DNA of 64,000 nt from the NCBI RefSeq assembly GCF_031884435.1, contig NZ_CP134779.1:3906001-3970000 (forward strand), written 5' to 3'. Below the pieces are notes generated by a model. That model made no database searches. It was given only the letters and a program-made list of their open reading frames with translations, and was not told the origin of the DNA. A program made the translations under genes and the position numbers. The DNA comes from Bosea sp. 685 (GTDB lineage: Bacteria > Pseudomonadota > Alphaproteobacteria > Rhizobiales > Beijerinckiaceae). Positions within the stretch are counted from its first letter, which is position 1. The number at the start of each line of letters is the position of its first letter. This document shows, in pieces, positions 44,530 to 53,472 of this stretch.

Positions 44530-45486
44530 ATGCGAAACGATGCTCACCTCTTTGTCGTCGGCAGCTTCGTCGCAGCAAGCGCCGCCAAGGTCGAGACACT
44601 TCCCCAACCCGGCGAATCCCTGACGGCGCAGGCCTTTGCTCTGGAACCTGGCGGCAAGGGGTTCAACCTCGCTGTCGCCTGTCGACGATTGGGTGCCACA
44701 GTGGAGGGCATCCTGCCGGTGGGCGACGATATGCTGTCTGGGCTCGCAGCCCCTGCGCTGGAACGCGCCCGGCTCTCCGGGGCGATGCTCCGCCGGCTTC
44801 CAGGCGCGACAGGCGCGGGTATCGGTTTCATCGATGCGCGCGGAGAGAATTGCCTGGCCGTCTTTCCCGGCGCGAATGCGCGCCTCGGCGCGGCCGATAT
44901 ACGCGACAAGCGAAGCGCTATCGCAAAGGCGGATATCACTCTGGCTCAGTTCGAGATCAGCGACGAGCCGATCATCGCGGCTTTCGAAATCGCGCGCGAA
45001 GCCGGCAAGGCGACCCTTCTCAATCCTTCGCCGTTTCGCAGGCTGGATCACCGGCTTCTCGCGTTGACGACGATCCTGGTCCTCAATGCGCATGAGGCCA
45101 CGGCCATGGCTTCGGACTTGACGGGAGAGAACGGGCAAACGTTCGATGCTCATGGGCTTGCCGGGATCCAGGCCTTCGCCGAAGCCGTCATGGCCATGGG
45201 GCCCGCGATCGTCGTCGTGACGCTCGGCCAGGGAGGCGCCGCTTTTTGCCGTAGCAAGCACCCTCCTCTCCACCAGCCGAGCTTCCCGGTTGCCGCGGTC
45301 GATACGTTGGGAGCCGGCGATGCCTTCGCGGCAGGGCTCGCGGTAAGCCTGGCTGAGGGCCAGTCACCGGAAAAAGCCATGGCCTTTGCGAGCGCTTGCG
45401 GCGCCATTCTCGCCGGCACCTGGGGTGTCTTCGATGCTTTTCCGGACCGGGCGGCCGTCGAGGCTGTCCTGCTCGCCCATGGCTGA
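44530..45486 (+). CDS. PfkB-family carbohydrate kinase (ribokinase-like)
   Basis: This 318-residue kinase phosphorylates a sugar or nucleoside. It has the N-terminal PfkB signature GGKGFNLAVACRRLGA and the C-terminal signature DTLGAGDAFAAGLA, with the catalytic Asp at residue 264. The start overlaps no other gene; GGGCGGCTC precedes it. Its regulator is the divergent GntR protein. The specific substrate could be ribose, a nucleoside or another pentose, and no uptake gene is nearby to decide. Confidence 0.9.
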   Translation: MRNDAHLFVVGSFVAASAAKVETLPQPGESLTAQAFALEPGGKGFNLAVACRRLGATVEGILPVGDDMLSGLAAPALERARLSGAMLRRLPGATGAGIGFIDARGENCLAVFPGANARLGAADIRDKRSAIAKADITLAQFEISDEPIIAAFEIAREAGKATLLNPSPFRRLDHRLLALTTILVLNAHEATAMASDLTGENGQTFDAHGLAGIQAFAEAVMAMGPAIVVVTLGQGGAAFCRSKHPPLHQPSFPVAAVDTLGAGDAFAAGLAVSLAEGQSPEKAMAFASACGAILAGTWGVFDAFPDRAAVEAVLLAHG

Positions 45487-45488
45487 CC

Positions 45489-45527
45489 AGAGTATTTCCG
45501 CGTTTCTCCGAAGCGCGGAAATACTCT
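45489..45527. terminator. Hairpin after the PfkB kinase gene
   Basis: AGAGTATTTCCGCG (45489-45502) and CGCGGAAATACTCT (45514-45527) form a perfect 14 bp stem with an 11 nt loop, 2 bp after the kinase stop codon. No T-run follows. A relative lies at about 57315 (ATCCGCGTTTCTCCGCATCGCGG), so it is also a dispersed palindrome. Confidence 0.7.
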
Positions 45528-45542
45528 ACCGCTTTGTTTGAT

Positions 45543-45590
45543 CGCATTGTCTTCACGCGAACCGGTATCCGCTTCGCTCGAAAATGCTCC
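45543..45590. repeat. RIME-like element, right module
   Basis: CTTCACGCGAACCGGTATCC followed by GCTTCGCTCGAAAATGCTCC nearly matches 9541-9580. It directly follows the kinase hairpin. The remaining bases to 45903 contain no gene I can support. Confidence 0.7.
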
Positions 45591-45903
45591 AGGCCGGCGC
45601 CAGCCCCGCCGCGCTCCGCCAGGCTATGGCCGGCACGTCGGATGAATCCGATCACAGCCCGTTTGGTCCGTTCGCATCCCTGTGAGCGCAGACCGTAAGG
45701 GCCTCAGTGGCGAACATCCGCCAAGGCGTCTTTGGCCCGATCAGACCGAGCCCACTCCTTCCATTCTCTCCAGCCCTGGAAATGTGACGAGCACGGCTTG
45801 TCTTGGCATTAGTTTGGATGCTTAATGGACACAGCCAAGGCCGCAATGTGAGATGATCAGGCCTGACTATCTGAACCGCATGACTGAACGCCGGAGGAGA
45901 AAG

Positions 45904-46182
45904 GTGAGCGATATTTCTGGGGCCAAGCCAGGCCGAAAATCCCAGCATGACTGGACGCTGATCGAGCCGGAGGTCTACCGGCTTCTCGACGAGCGTGGCG
46001 ATTTCGATTCCAGGAAACGGGGCTGGAACACGCGGACCAGGCTGGAAGAAGCTCTGCTCGATTTCTGCCAGACGCAACTCGGATTTGAACCAGGCTCGGC
46101 AGCACTGCGTCGAAAGCTGCAGGTCTGGCTGCCAAACTGGCGCATGAAACAGAATTCGCAACAGATCAGCCCAGCTGAATGA
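45904..46182 (+). CDS. Small hypothetical protein
   Basis: This 92-residue basic protein (MSDISGAKPGRKSQHDWTLI) includes WNTRTRLEEALLDFCQTQLG and LRRKLQVWLPNWRMKQ. The GTG at 45904 is chosen because GGAGGAG ends 5 nt upstream; an earlier ATG at 45853 would add 17 residues. I do not recognise a family. The helical, basic composition could suit a DNA- or RNA-binding accessory protein, but that is a guess. Confidence 0.5.
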   Translation: MSDISGAKPGRKSQHDWTLIEPEVYRLLDERGDFDSRKRGWNTRTRLEEALLDFCQTQLGFEPGSAALRRKLQVWLPNWRMKQNSQQISPAE

Positions 46183-46362
46183 GCGAGGGCAATCGCTATC
46201 TCAGCCATAGCTGGAGACAAAACCCAAAATACATCATCTGCCTGGCAAAAGAAGAGTCTAATTAAGGCGCATATCGACTTCAACACCGACGCAAACTGTA
46301 CAATGCGGGCATCTTCTGCGGTTATTTCATAGATTAAATCTGAACATCGACGAGAGGCATCC

Positions 46363-47556
46363 ATGCTCAATGCAAGCCGGCGTCTTTTCATCAGAGCCTT
46401 CGCATTCGGGGCCACGGCTGTCGCAGCCAGCCGCGCCATGGCCGCGCCCAGCGATGGGCATGCGGCTGGCTACGATGTCGCGCCGGCCTCGGACTTCCTG
46501 CCCACGATTCCGCGCAAACCCGGCGATCCCGTGGTCTTCACCGCCTCCCTCGACAAGGCGCCGATCAAAGCGACGTCCGGCGGATGGGCGCGCGAGATCA
46601 CGACGCGCGGGCTGCCCATCGCAACCGATATCGCAGGCGCGCATCTCTTCCTCAATGCGGGCGGCGCCCGCGAGATGCATTGGCATGATTCCGCCGAGTG
46701 GGCCTATATCGTCGACGGACATTGCCAGGTCACCGTCCTGGATCCGGAGGGCGTGAGCGAGGTCGTCAATCTCGCGCCGGGCGATCTGTGGTATTTCCCG
46801 CAAGGTCACAGCCACGCCATCCAGACGCTCGGCGCAAAGCCCTGCCACGCCATCCTCGCTTTCGATGACGGCCTGTATTCCGAGCACGGCACCTTCGGGA
46901 TCAGCGACTGGATGAGCCGTTACGATGCGGCCTCGCTCTCACAGGCCCTGGGCGTGTCGGCGAACCTGTTCGCGACGACGCCCAGGGCCGAGACCTACAT
47001 CATGCAGGGCGGGGTGCTGGCTCTCGATGGGCCGCATGCGCGCATGGCCCGGCCGCTCGCGCGCGAGCGCAGCCACCGCTATGCCTTGATGGCGCACAAG
47101 CCCAAAGTGGCGACCGCCGGCGGCGAGCTCTACATCGCCTCTGAAAAGGAATTCCCGCTCTCGACGACGCTGACGGGGATGGTGCTGAGGCTCAAGGCCG
47201 GAGCGATGCACGAGCCGCATTGGCATCCTGACGCCAATGAGTGGCACTACGTGCTGAAGGGGCGCACCCGGGTCACGCTCTTTGGAACCGACAAGCGTAT
47301 CGCCACCGCCGAATTGTCTCCAGGCGAATGCGCCTATATCCCGCGCAATTGCGGCCACTCGATCAAGAATATCGGCTCCGAGGATGCCGAGATGGTCGGC
47401 GTTCTCGACAGCGGATCCTATCGCGAGAACACCCTGACCGATTGGGTGACCAAGGCGCCGCGGCACCTGCTGGCGAACAATCTCGGCATTCCTGAAACGG
47501 CCGTGCCGTCATTCCCGCGCCCGAGAATTATCGTGCCCGCACCGGCGCAAGGGTGA
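46363..47556 (+). CDS. oxdC: Tat-exported bicupin oxalate decarboxylase
   Basis: This 397-residue two-cupin enzyme would convert oxalate to formate and CO2. A Tat leader (ASRRLFIRAFAFGATAVAAS) precedes the two cupins. Each has a complete manganese site: H106, H108, E112 and H149 or H151 in the first, and H286, H288, E293 and H332 in the second. The flexible lid that decides decarboxylase against oxidase activity reads SEHGT (residues 173-177) where Bacillus OxdC has SENST, keeping the key Glu174. Position as an exported enzyme suggests detoxifying plant or fungal oxalate. It stands alone, 230 bp upstream of the type I secretion substrate. Confidence 0.9.
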   Translation: MLNASRRLFIRAFAFGATAVAASRAMAAPSDGHAAGYDVAPASDFLPTIPRKPGDPVVFTASLDKAPIKATSGGWAREITTRGLPIATDIAGAHLFLNAGGAREMHWHDSAEWAYIVDGHCQVTVLDPEGVSEVVNLAPGDLWYFPQGHSHAIQTLGAKPCHAILAFDDGLYSEHGTFGISDWMSRYDAASLSQALGVSANLFATTPRAETYIMQGGVLALDGPHARMARPLARERSHRYALMAHKPKVATAGGELYIASEKEFPLSTTLTGMVLRLKAGAMHEPHWHPDANEWHYVLKGRTRVTLFGTDKRIATAELSPGECAYIPRNCGHSIKNIGSEDAEMVGVLDSGSYRENTLTDWVTKAPRHLLANNLGIPETAVPSFPRPRIIVPAPAQG

Positions 47557-47587
47557 GGCCCGGATCATGACGCCCATCGCGAAGCCA

Positions 47588-47607
47588 GACGATCCCCTGC
47601 GCGGGGA
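47588..47607. terminator. Hairpin downstream of the oxalate decarboxylase
   Basis: GATCCCC and GGGGATC form a 7 bp stem with loop TGCGC shortly after the oxdC stop codon. It could separate oxdC transcription from the following secretion locus. There is no T-run, so the terminator call is tentative. Confidence 0.4.
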
Positions 47608-47787
47608 TCGACGGGCAGAGACACCGACACGCTCCGCATCGCAGCGCGCGGCACAACAAACGATCGGCAGGCGGGAATAAATCGGCCCCTGCATCGATCC
47701 TGCAAACGCTGAACCTTTGTTGAGCAAGGCGGTGCCTGACGGGATCGCTTCGTTGCCAAGACATGTTTGATGGAAACGAGGGATGTG

Positions 47788-50700
47788 ATGGCTGGACCCA
47801 ACGACGCGACCGGTGAAGTGCGTATCGTTTCCACAAGCGCCGCCGGGGTCGCAGGCGACCGGCAGAGCACGCATCCCGTGTTCTCGCCCGATGGCAAGAG
47901 CGTGGCCTTCGTCTCGGCCGCCGATAATCTCGTGCCGGGCGACACGAACGGCGCCACGGATATCTTCATCAAGAACCTGGCGACGGGTGAAATCACCCGC
48001 GTCTCGACCAATTCGGCCGGGGCCCAGACCGACCTCGGAGCCGACAGCTACAATCCCGTCTTCTCGCCAGACGGCACCAAGATCGCTTTCATGTCGAAGG
48101 CCGGAAACCTCGTCCCGAACGATGCCGACGTCTACGTCGAAATCTTCATGAAGGACCTCGTCACTGGCGCCGTGACGATGGTCTCGAGCGATTCCGCCGG
48201 GATCCCGGCGGTTCCGGTGGATTCAATGCCGGTCTTCTCGCCGGACGGGACCAAGGTCACGTTCGTCACGTCGATCGCGCTGACGCCGGACGACAGCGAA
48301 CACGATCTAGATCTCTATTCCAAGGACCTGGGCACCGGCGCGGTCACGCGGCTCTCGAGCCATAGCGGAGTCTTCTATTCAGGCTCCTATTTCATGTCGC
48401 CGGACGGAACCAAGTTTGCGATCCTGTCGTCCTATGCGCTGACACCGGACGATAACGGCGGACGTTTCCAACTCTACCTGCAGGATATCGCGACCGGCGC
48501 CATCACGCTCGTCTCCCGGGCGGCGAACAACCCGGACGGGACGCCGGGCGCCGTCGCCGACCAAGGCGCCGGCAATATGGTCTTCTCGGCGGATGGAACC
48601 AAGGTTGCCTTCTGGTCGAACTCCGACAACCTCGTGGCGAACGACACGAACAATAGCGCTGATCTTTTCGTCAAGGATCTCGTCACCGGGGCGGTCACGA
48701 TCGTGAGCGTGGCGGCGGACGGGACCCAGAGCACGCATGGCGGAGGAAACGAACTGCCCGTCTTCTCGCCCGACGGCACCAAGATCCTGTTCTCGTCCAT
48801 TTCCAACTCCCTGGTGCCGGGCGACACCAACGGCGTCTATGACGTCTTCGAGAAGGACCTCATCACAGGGGAAGTCACGCGGCTCTCGACCGCTGCGGAC
48901 GGCTCACAGGCCCGTGGCGGTCTACAGGCGGCGTGGTCGCCGGACGGCAGCCGGATCGTGTTCCTCTCGGGCGCCAACGACCTCGTACCGGGTGTCACGC
49001 CTGCAGAAGGCGACATCTTCGTCAAGGACCTCGCCGCGGCACCGCCCGTCAACCTGGCGCCGGTCGCGGGCGACGATTCCTACAACGCCGTGGCGGGCAC
49101 GCTGCTTGCCGTCGCGGGCCCGGGCGTGCTCGCCAACGACCGCGACGCCAATGGCGATGGCCTTTCGTCGGTCCTGGTCTCGGGCCCGCAGCATGGCACG
49201 CTCACCCTCGATCCCACGGGCGCCTTCACCTACACCGCCCAGGCCGGCTTCCACGGTCAGGACAGCTTCACCTACAAGGCCTCCGACGGTCAGGCGCAGA
49301 GCGGGCTCGCAACGGTCACGCTGACGGTCGACGCCGCCCCGGCGGCTGCGGGCGACCACTACACCACCCGGCAGAACCTGCCGCTCACGGTCGCGGCCAC
49401 CTCGGGGCTGCTCGCCAATGACAGCGATGCCGACGGGGACCCCCTCACGACCAGCCTCGTTTCCGGCCCGCAGCACGGCACCCTCACCCTCAACCCCGAC
49501 GGCTCCTTCACCTACACCCCGGCGGCGGGGTACCTGGGCAGCGACAGCTTCACCTATCGCGACAGCGACGGCATCGCGCTGGGCAATGTCGCCACCGTGA
49601 CGCTCGGGGTCACCGCGAATGCGGGCGACGCCGTCCGCGTCTCGACCGATTCAAGCGGCAACCAGATCGCCTGGGGCGGCAGAAACCCGGCGCTCTCGCA
49701 TGACGGAACGAAGGTCGCGTTCTGGTCCCGTACCGACTACCCCGAAACCGGCCAGGGCGGCAGTCACCTTTACATCAAGGATTTGACGACGCAGGTCACG
49801 ACACCGGTCTGGCAGGAAAGCGCATCCGATTTCGGGAGCGCCATCGCGTTCGCACCGGACAACCGGACGATCGGCTTCCAATCCTCGAGCGGATACCAGA
49901 TCGAGGATATACAAACGGGGGTGGTGACGACGCTGCAGTTCGGCGGGGCCATCGGCGGCGTCACCTTCTCGCCGGATGGCAGCAAGTTCGCCTTCTATTC
50001 GAACTCCGCCACGATCATGCCCGGCGACACGAACGGCCAGACCGACGTCTTCATCTATGATCGGCCGACGAATTCCATCAACCGCATCTCGACGACGAAG
50101 GATGGCGCGCAGGCCACGGGAGGCGGACAGGCGGACCTCTCGGGCCTGTCGCTCAGCTTCTCCGCCGACGGCAGCAAGGTCGTCTTTTCGTCCGGCCTGA
50201 ACCTGACCGGCAGCCGTTATAACAGCGCTGCCAACGCCTACATCAAGGATCTGAATACGGGGGACATCACGCAAGTCACCCATGGCGATCACGACCCGGT
50301 CTATGATCTGGAAACCCTGACTTATGTCGACGGGTCGCGATATGGCGCTGATCAGCCGGTCTTTGCCACCGTCATGTCCCCTGACGGCAGCAAGATCGCC
50401 TTCGTCAGCCAGGCGGGAAATCTCGTGAATGGGCTCACGACGAGTCCCGACCCGATTTTCGGCAATCCGGTCATATTTCCACAGGTCTTCGTCATGGACC
50501 TGACCACGGGGATCATCACCGTCGCCTCCTCGACTGCCGACGGGACATCGGCGGTTGATGCAAACAACGGTAGCGGGGCAGTCCGAGGCACGTTCTTTCC
50601 GGTCTTCTCGCCGGACAGCCAGAAGATCGCCTTCCGCTCAACGGCCACCAATCTCGTGCCCGGCGACACCAACAATGTTCAGGACGTCTTCATCAAGAAC

Positions 50701-53472
50701 CTGAACACCGGCGCGATCACGCGTGTCTCGACGACCGCGGACGGCGCCCAGACCTACGACAATAACGAGCGCTCCCCATCGGCGATAAGCTTTTCACCCG
50801 ACGGCTCGAAGATCCTGTTCAGCTCCGAGGCGACCAACTTCGTCGCGGGCGACACCAATGACGCGATCGACGTCTTCCTGAAGACGATCCGCTACCCGCC
50901 ATCGGCGGTCAACGATGCCTGGGCGCCCTATGCCTACCAGCCCCTTGTCATCGATGCCGCCCGCGGCGTGCTCGCGAACGATATCAGCCCGAGCGGCTCC
51001 GCATTGACGGCGACGCTCGTCTCCGGGCCGGCGCACGGAACGCTGGATTTCCACGCCGACGGCTCGTTCAGCTACACCGATGGGCGCGATCCCGCCGACC
51101 CGAATTCCTACTATTTCGGCAAGGACAGCTTCACCTACACCATCAGCGACGGAACGAACCAGGGCGGCATCGCCACCGTACAGCTCTATATCGCACCAAC
51201 AGGCGGCGGCTCCCTGTGGGGGTTCCCGCGGATCGGTGGCTCCACCGGCTTTTACATCCAAGCGCGTTCCTACTCCGATCCGCACCTCGTCACCTTCGAC
51301 GGGCTCGCCTATGATTTCCAGGCTGTCGGCGAGTTCACCCTTGTGAAGGCCGCCGACTTCGAGGTTCAGGTCCGCCAGCAGGCGGTTGGCCCGAACGCCT
51401 CGTCCATCACGGCCGTCGCGGCGAGGATCGACGGCAGCGTGGTTGAGCTGGACGCCGGAGCCGCACAGCCGCTGCGCATCGACGGCGTGGCGCTCGACCT
51501 CGCCGACGGCCAGGCGCTGACGGTCGGCCACGGCGTCGTCTCGCGGGCGGCCAATATCTACACCGTCGTGAACGGGGCCGGGAATGGGTTCTCGGCGGGG
51601 CTCGGATCGACCTTCCTGAGTCTCCTGCCCTTCCTGTCCCCGGACATGGCGGGCAAGGTCGCGGGCCTCCTCGGCAATGACGATGGCAGCACCGGCAACG
51701 ACATTGCGCTTGCCGATGGGACAGTCCTGTCGGGGTCCGTCACGCCCGAAGCCCTCTACGGGGCTTATGCGGAGTCCTGGCGCGTCACCGATGCGAATTC
51801 GCTGTTCGCCTATGCGGCGGGTCAATCGACCGAGAGCTTCACTGATCGCAGTTTTCCCCACGCCATCATCAAGCTCAGCGATCTCGCGCCCGATGTGGTC
51901 GCCGCGGCCAGGCAGACGGCCCGCGATGCCGGCCTCATCGAGGGCACGCTTGAATTCGACAACACTGTCTTCGACGTAGCCCTGACGGGTAACGCCGAAT
52001 ATGCGCTGGCCGCGGCCGGGATGCCGGCGTCGAACACGACGCCGGTCCAGCTTGTCGTCGATACCGCTCCCGCCGCCGGGGCCGACAGCTACACGGCGAT
52101 CCAAGGCCTGGCGCTGAGCATCGGCGCCGCGGCCGGCCTGCTCGCCAACGACACGGATGCCGACGCCGGCAGCACGCTGAGCGCGATCATCGCCTCCCAA
52201 CCGCAATTTGGCTCCGTGGTGCTCAATGCCGACGGCTCCTTCACCTACACGCCCCTTGCCGGCTATGCCGGCCCCGACGCCTTCACCTACCAGGTCAGCG
52301 ACGGCGTCCTGACGAGCGCTCCCGCCACCGTCTCATTGACCGTCGCCCCCTCGACCGGCCACACGATCGGGGACCCGCATCTCCTGACCTTCGACGGTTT
52401 CGCCTATGATTTTCAGGCCGTGGGCGAGTTCACCCTGGTGCGCGGGCAGGATTTCGAGATCCAGGTGCGCCAGCAGGCCACCGCCACGGACATCGCCGTC
52501 AACACGGCCGTCGCCTTCAGGTTCGGCGCATCCACGGTCGGACTCTATGCCGGAGCCAATACCAGCCTGCTGATCGACGGCATGCCCGTCTTTCTCGCCA
52601 ATGGCGGCAGCTATGCGGTCGGTGGCGGCTCCGTCTCGCGCCTGGGCGACGCCTATACCGTCACCAATGCGAAAGGCGACGGCATCACCGCCCATATCCG
52701 TGGAACCTCAATCGACGTCGAGGTCTTTTTGAGCCCGGACCGCGCCGGCAAGGTCTCCGGCCTCCTCGGCAATGACGATGGCAATGTCGCCAATGACCTT
52801 GTCCTTGCCGACGGCACGGCGCTTACCGGCCCGGTCCCGGCGCAAACGCTCAACGGCGCCTATGCCGAGACCTGGCGCGTGGCTGGCGGGAACTCCCTCT
52901 TCGCCGACGACAAAGGCCCTGCCGTCTCGGCCATAGGCGGCGATACCGTCTTCGACGCCAGCGGGCGGCCGAAATTCGCGATCACCCCGGATGGCGAGCG
53001 GCAAGCCTGGACATGGGCCGAGGACGGATCCTTCGCGCTGCGGACCAGCGGGATCGGCGGGCAGGATTTTGACGCGACCCTTGCCTTCCATGCAGCCGGC
53101 GGGCAGCTGGAATCCAAGCTTTGGACGAAGAACAATGCCCTGGTCGCTGAGGAGAACTGGGCGCCTGACGGCGTGACGGCCGGCAGAATTGATCTGTCGG
53201 GTCAAAACACGCCATCGGGGCCTTTCGGCGGCGGCTCCACGCTCGATGTCTTTGCCTTCGACCCGGCGAAAACCACCCTCGCCTTCCAGGAGGATGCTTC
53301 GAAGACGTTCGGCACCTTGTCGATCACGAGCGGGGCCGACCATGCTGCGCTTATCCTGTTCGGCCAATATGTCTCCGCCTTCTCGGCTGCCCCGGACGGA
53401 CATGGCGGCAGCTTGATCAGCTACACGCCGCCACCGCAGCAAGCGCTGCTTGCGGGGGCCAACCATGTTTAA
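47788..53472 (+). CDS. Giant RTX-less type I secreted protein with propellers, Ig-like and VWD-like domains
   Basis: This protein of about 1,894 residues has no N-terminal signal peptide. Domains in order: a PD40 (TolB-like) propeller with seven FSPDGTKIAF-type blades (about residues 15-420), two Ig/cadherin-like domains with LANDxDADGD and GSFTYTP motifs (424-611), a second seven-blade propeller (614-1038), a third Ig-like domain (1040-1138), a VWD-like domain (DPHLVTFDGLAYDFQAVGEF, 1163-1335), a fourth Ig-like domain (1425-1521), a second VWD-like domain (1525-1698) and a C-terminal segment with AALILFGQYVSAFSAAPDGH. That last pattern is typical of type I secretion substrates. No GGxGxDxxx RTX repeats occur; instead many blades contain acidic loops such as PGDTNGATDIF. 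GAGGG precedes the ATG at 47788. The ABC exporter start overlaps its stop codon. Confidence 0.88.
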   Translation: MAGPNDATGEVRIVSTSAAGVAGDRQSTHPVFSPDGKSVAFVSAADNLVPGDTNGATDIFIKNLATGEITRVSTNSAGAQTDLGADSYNPVFSPDGTKIAFMSKAGNLVPNDADVYVEIFMKDLVTGAVTMVSSDSAGIPAVPVDSMPVFSPDGTKVTFVTSIALTPDDSEHDLDLYSKDLGTGAVTRLSSHSGVFYSGSYFMSPDGTKFAILSSYALTPDDNGGRFQLYLQDIATGAITLVSRAANNPDGTPGAVADQGAGNMVFSADGTKVAFWSNSDNLVANDTNNSADLFVKDLVTGAVTIVSVAADGTQSTHGGGNELPVFSPDGTKILFSSISNSLVPGDTNGVYDVFEKDLITGEVTRLSTAADGSQARGGLQAAWSPDGSRIVFLSGANDLVPGVTPAEGDIFVKDLAAAPPVNLAPVAGDDSYNAVAGTLLAVAGPGVLANDRDANGDGLSSVLVSGPQHGTLTLDPTGAFTYTAQAGFHGQDSFTYKASDGQAQSGLATVTLTVDAAPAAAGDHYTTRQNLPLTVAATSGLLANDSDADGDPLTTSLVSGPQHGTLTLNPDGSFTYTPAAGYLGSDSFTYRDSDGIALGNVATVTLGVTANAGDAVRVSTDSSGNQIAWGGRNPALSHDGTKVAFWSRTDYPETGQGGSHLYIKDLTTQVTTPVWQESASDFGSAIAFAPDNRTIGFQSSSGYQIEDIQTGVVTTLQFGGAIGGVTFSPDGSKFAFYSNSATIMPGDTNGQTDVFIYDRPTNSINRISTTKDGAQATGGGQADLSGLSLSFSADGSKVVFSSGLNLTGSRYNSAANAYIKDLNTGDITQVTHGDHDPVYDLETLTYVDGSRYGADQPVFATVMSPDGSKIAFVSQAGNLVNGLTTSPDPIFGNPVIFPQVFVMDLTTGIITVASSTADGTSAVDANNGSGAVRGTFFPVFSPDSQKIAFRSTATNLVPGDTNNVQDVFIKNLNTGAITRVSTTADGAQTYDNNERSPSAISFSPDGSKILFSSEATNFVAGDTNDAIDVFLKTIRYPPSAVNDAWAPYAYQPLVIDAARGVLANDISPSGSALTATLVSGPAHGTLDFHADGSFSYTDGRDPADPNSYYFGKDSFTYTISDGTNQGGIATVQLYIAPTGGGSLWGFPRIGGSTGFYIQARSYSDPHLVTFDGLAYDFQAVGEFTLVKAADFEVQVRQQAVGPNASSITAVAARIDGSVVELDAGAAQPLRIDGVALDLADGQALTVGHGVVSRAANIYTVVNGAGNGFSAGLGSTFLSLLPFLSPDMAGKVAGLLGNDDGSTGNDIALADGTVLSGSVTPEALYGAYAESWRVTDANSLFAYAAGQSTESFTDRSFPHAIIKLSDLAPDVVAAARQTARDAGLIEGTLEFDNTVFDVALTGNAEYALAAAGMPASNTTPVQLVVDTAPAAGADSYTAIQGLALSIGAAAGLLANDTDADAGSTLSAIIASQPQFGSVVLNADGSFTYTPLAGYAGPDAFTYQVSDGVLTSAPATVSLTVAPSTGHTIGDPHLLTFDGFAYDFQAVGEFTLVRGQDFEIQVRQQATATDIAVNTAVAFRFGASTVGLYAGANTSLLIDGMPVFLANGGSYAVGGGSVSRLGDAYTVTNAKGDGITAHIRGTSIDVEVFLSPDRAGKVSGLLGNDDGNVANDLVLADGTALTGPVPAQTLNGAYAETWRVAGGNSLFADDKGPAVSAIGGDTVFDASGRPKFAITPDGERQAWTWAEDGSFALRTSGIGGQDFDATLAFHAAGGQLESKLWTKNNALVAEENWAPDGVTAGRIDLSGQNTPSGPFGGGSTLDVFAFDPAKTTLAFQEDASKTFGTLSITSGADHAALILFGQYVSAFSAAPDGHGGSLISYTPPPQQALLAGANHV

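Noticed and set aside
47788..53472. RTX toxin or S-layer protein annotation for the giant protein
   Set aside because: No GGxGxDxxx repeats and no S-layer motif were seen. The domains are propellers, Ig-like and VWD-like.
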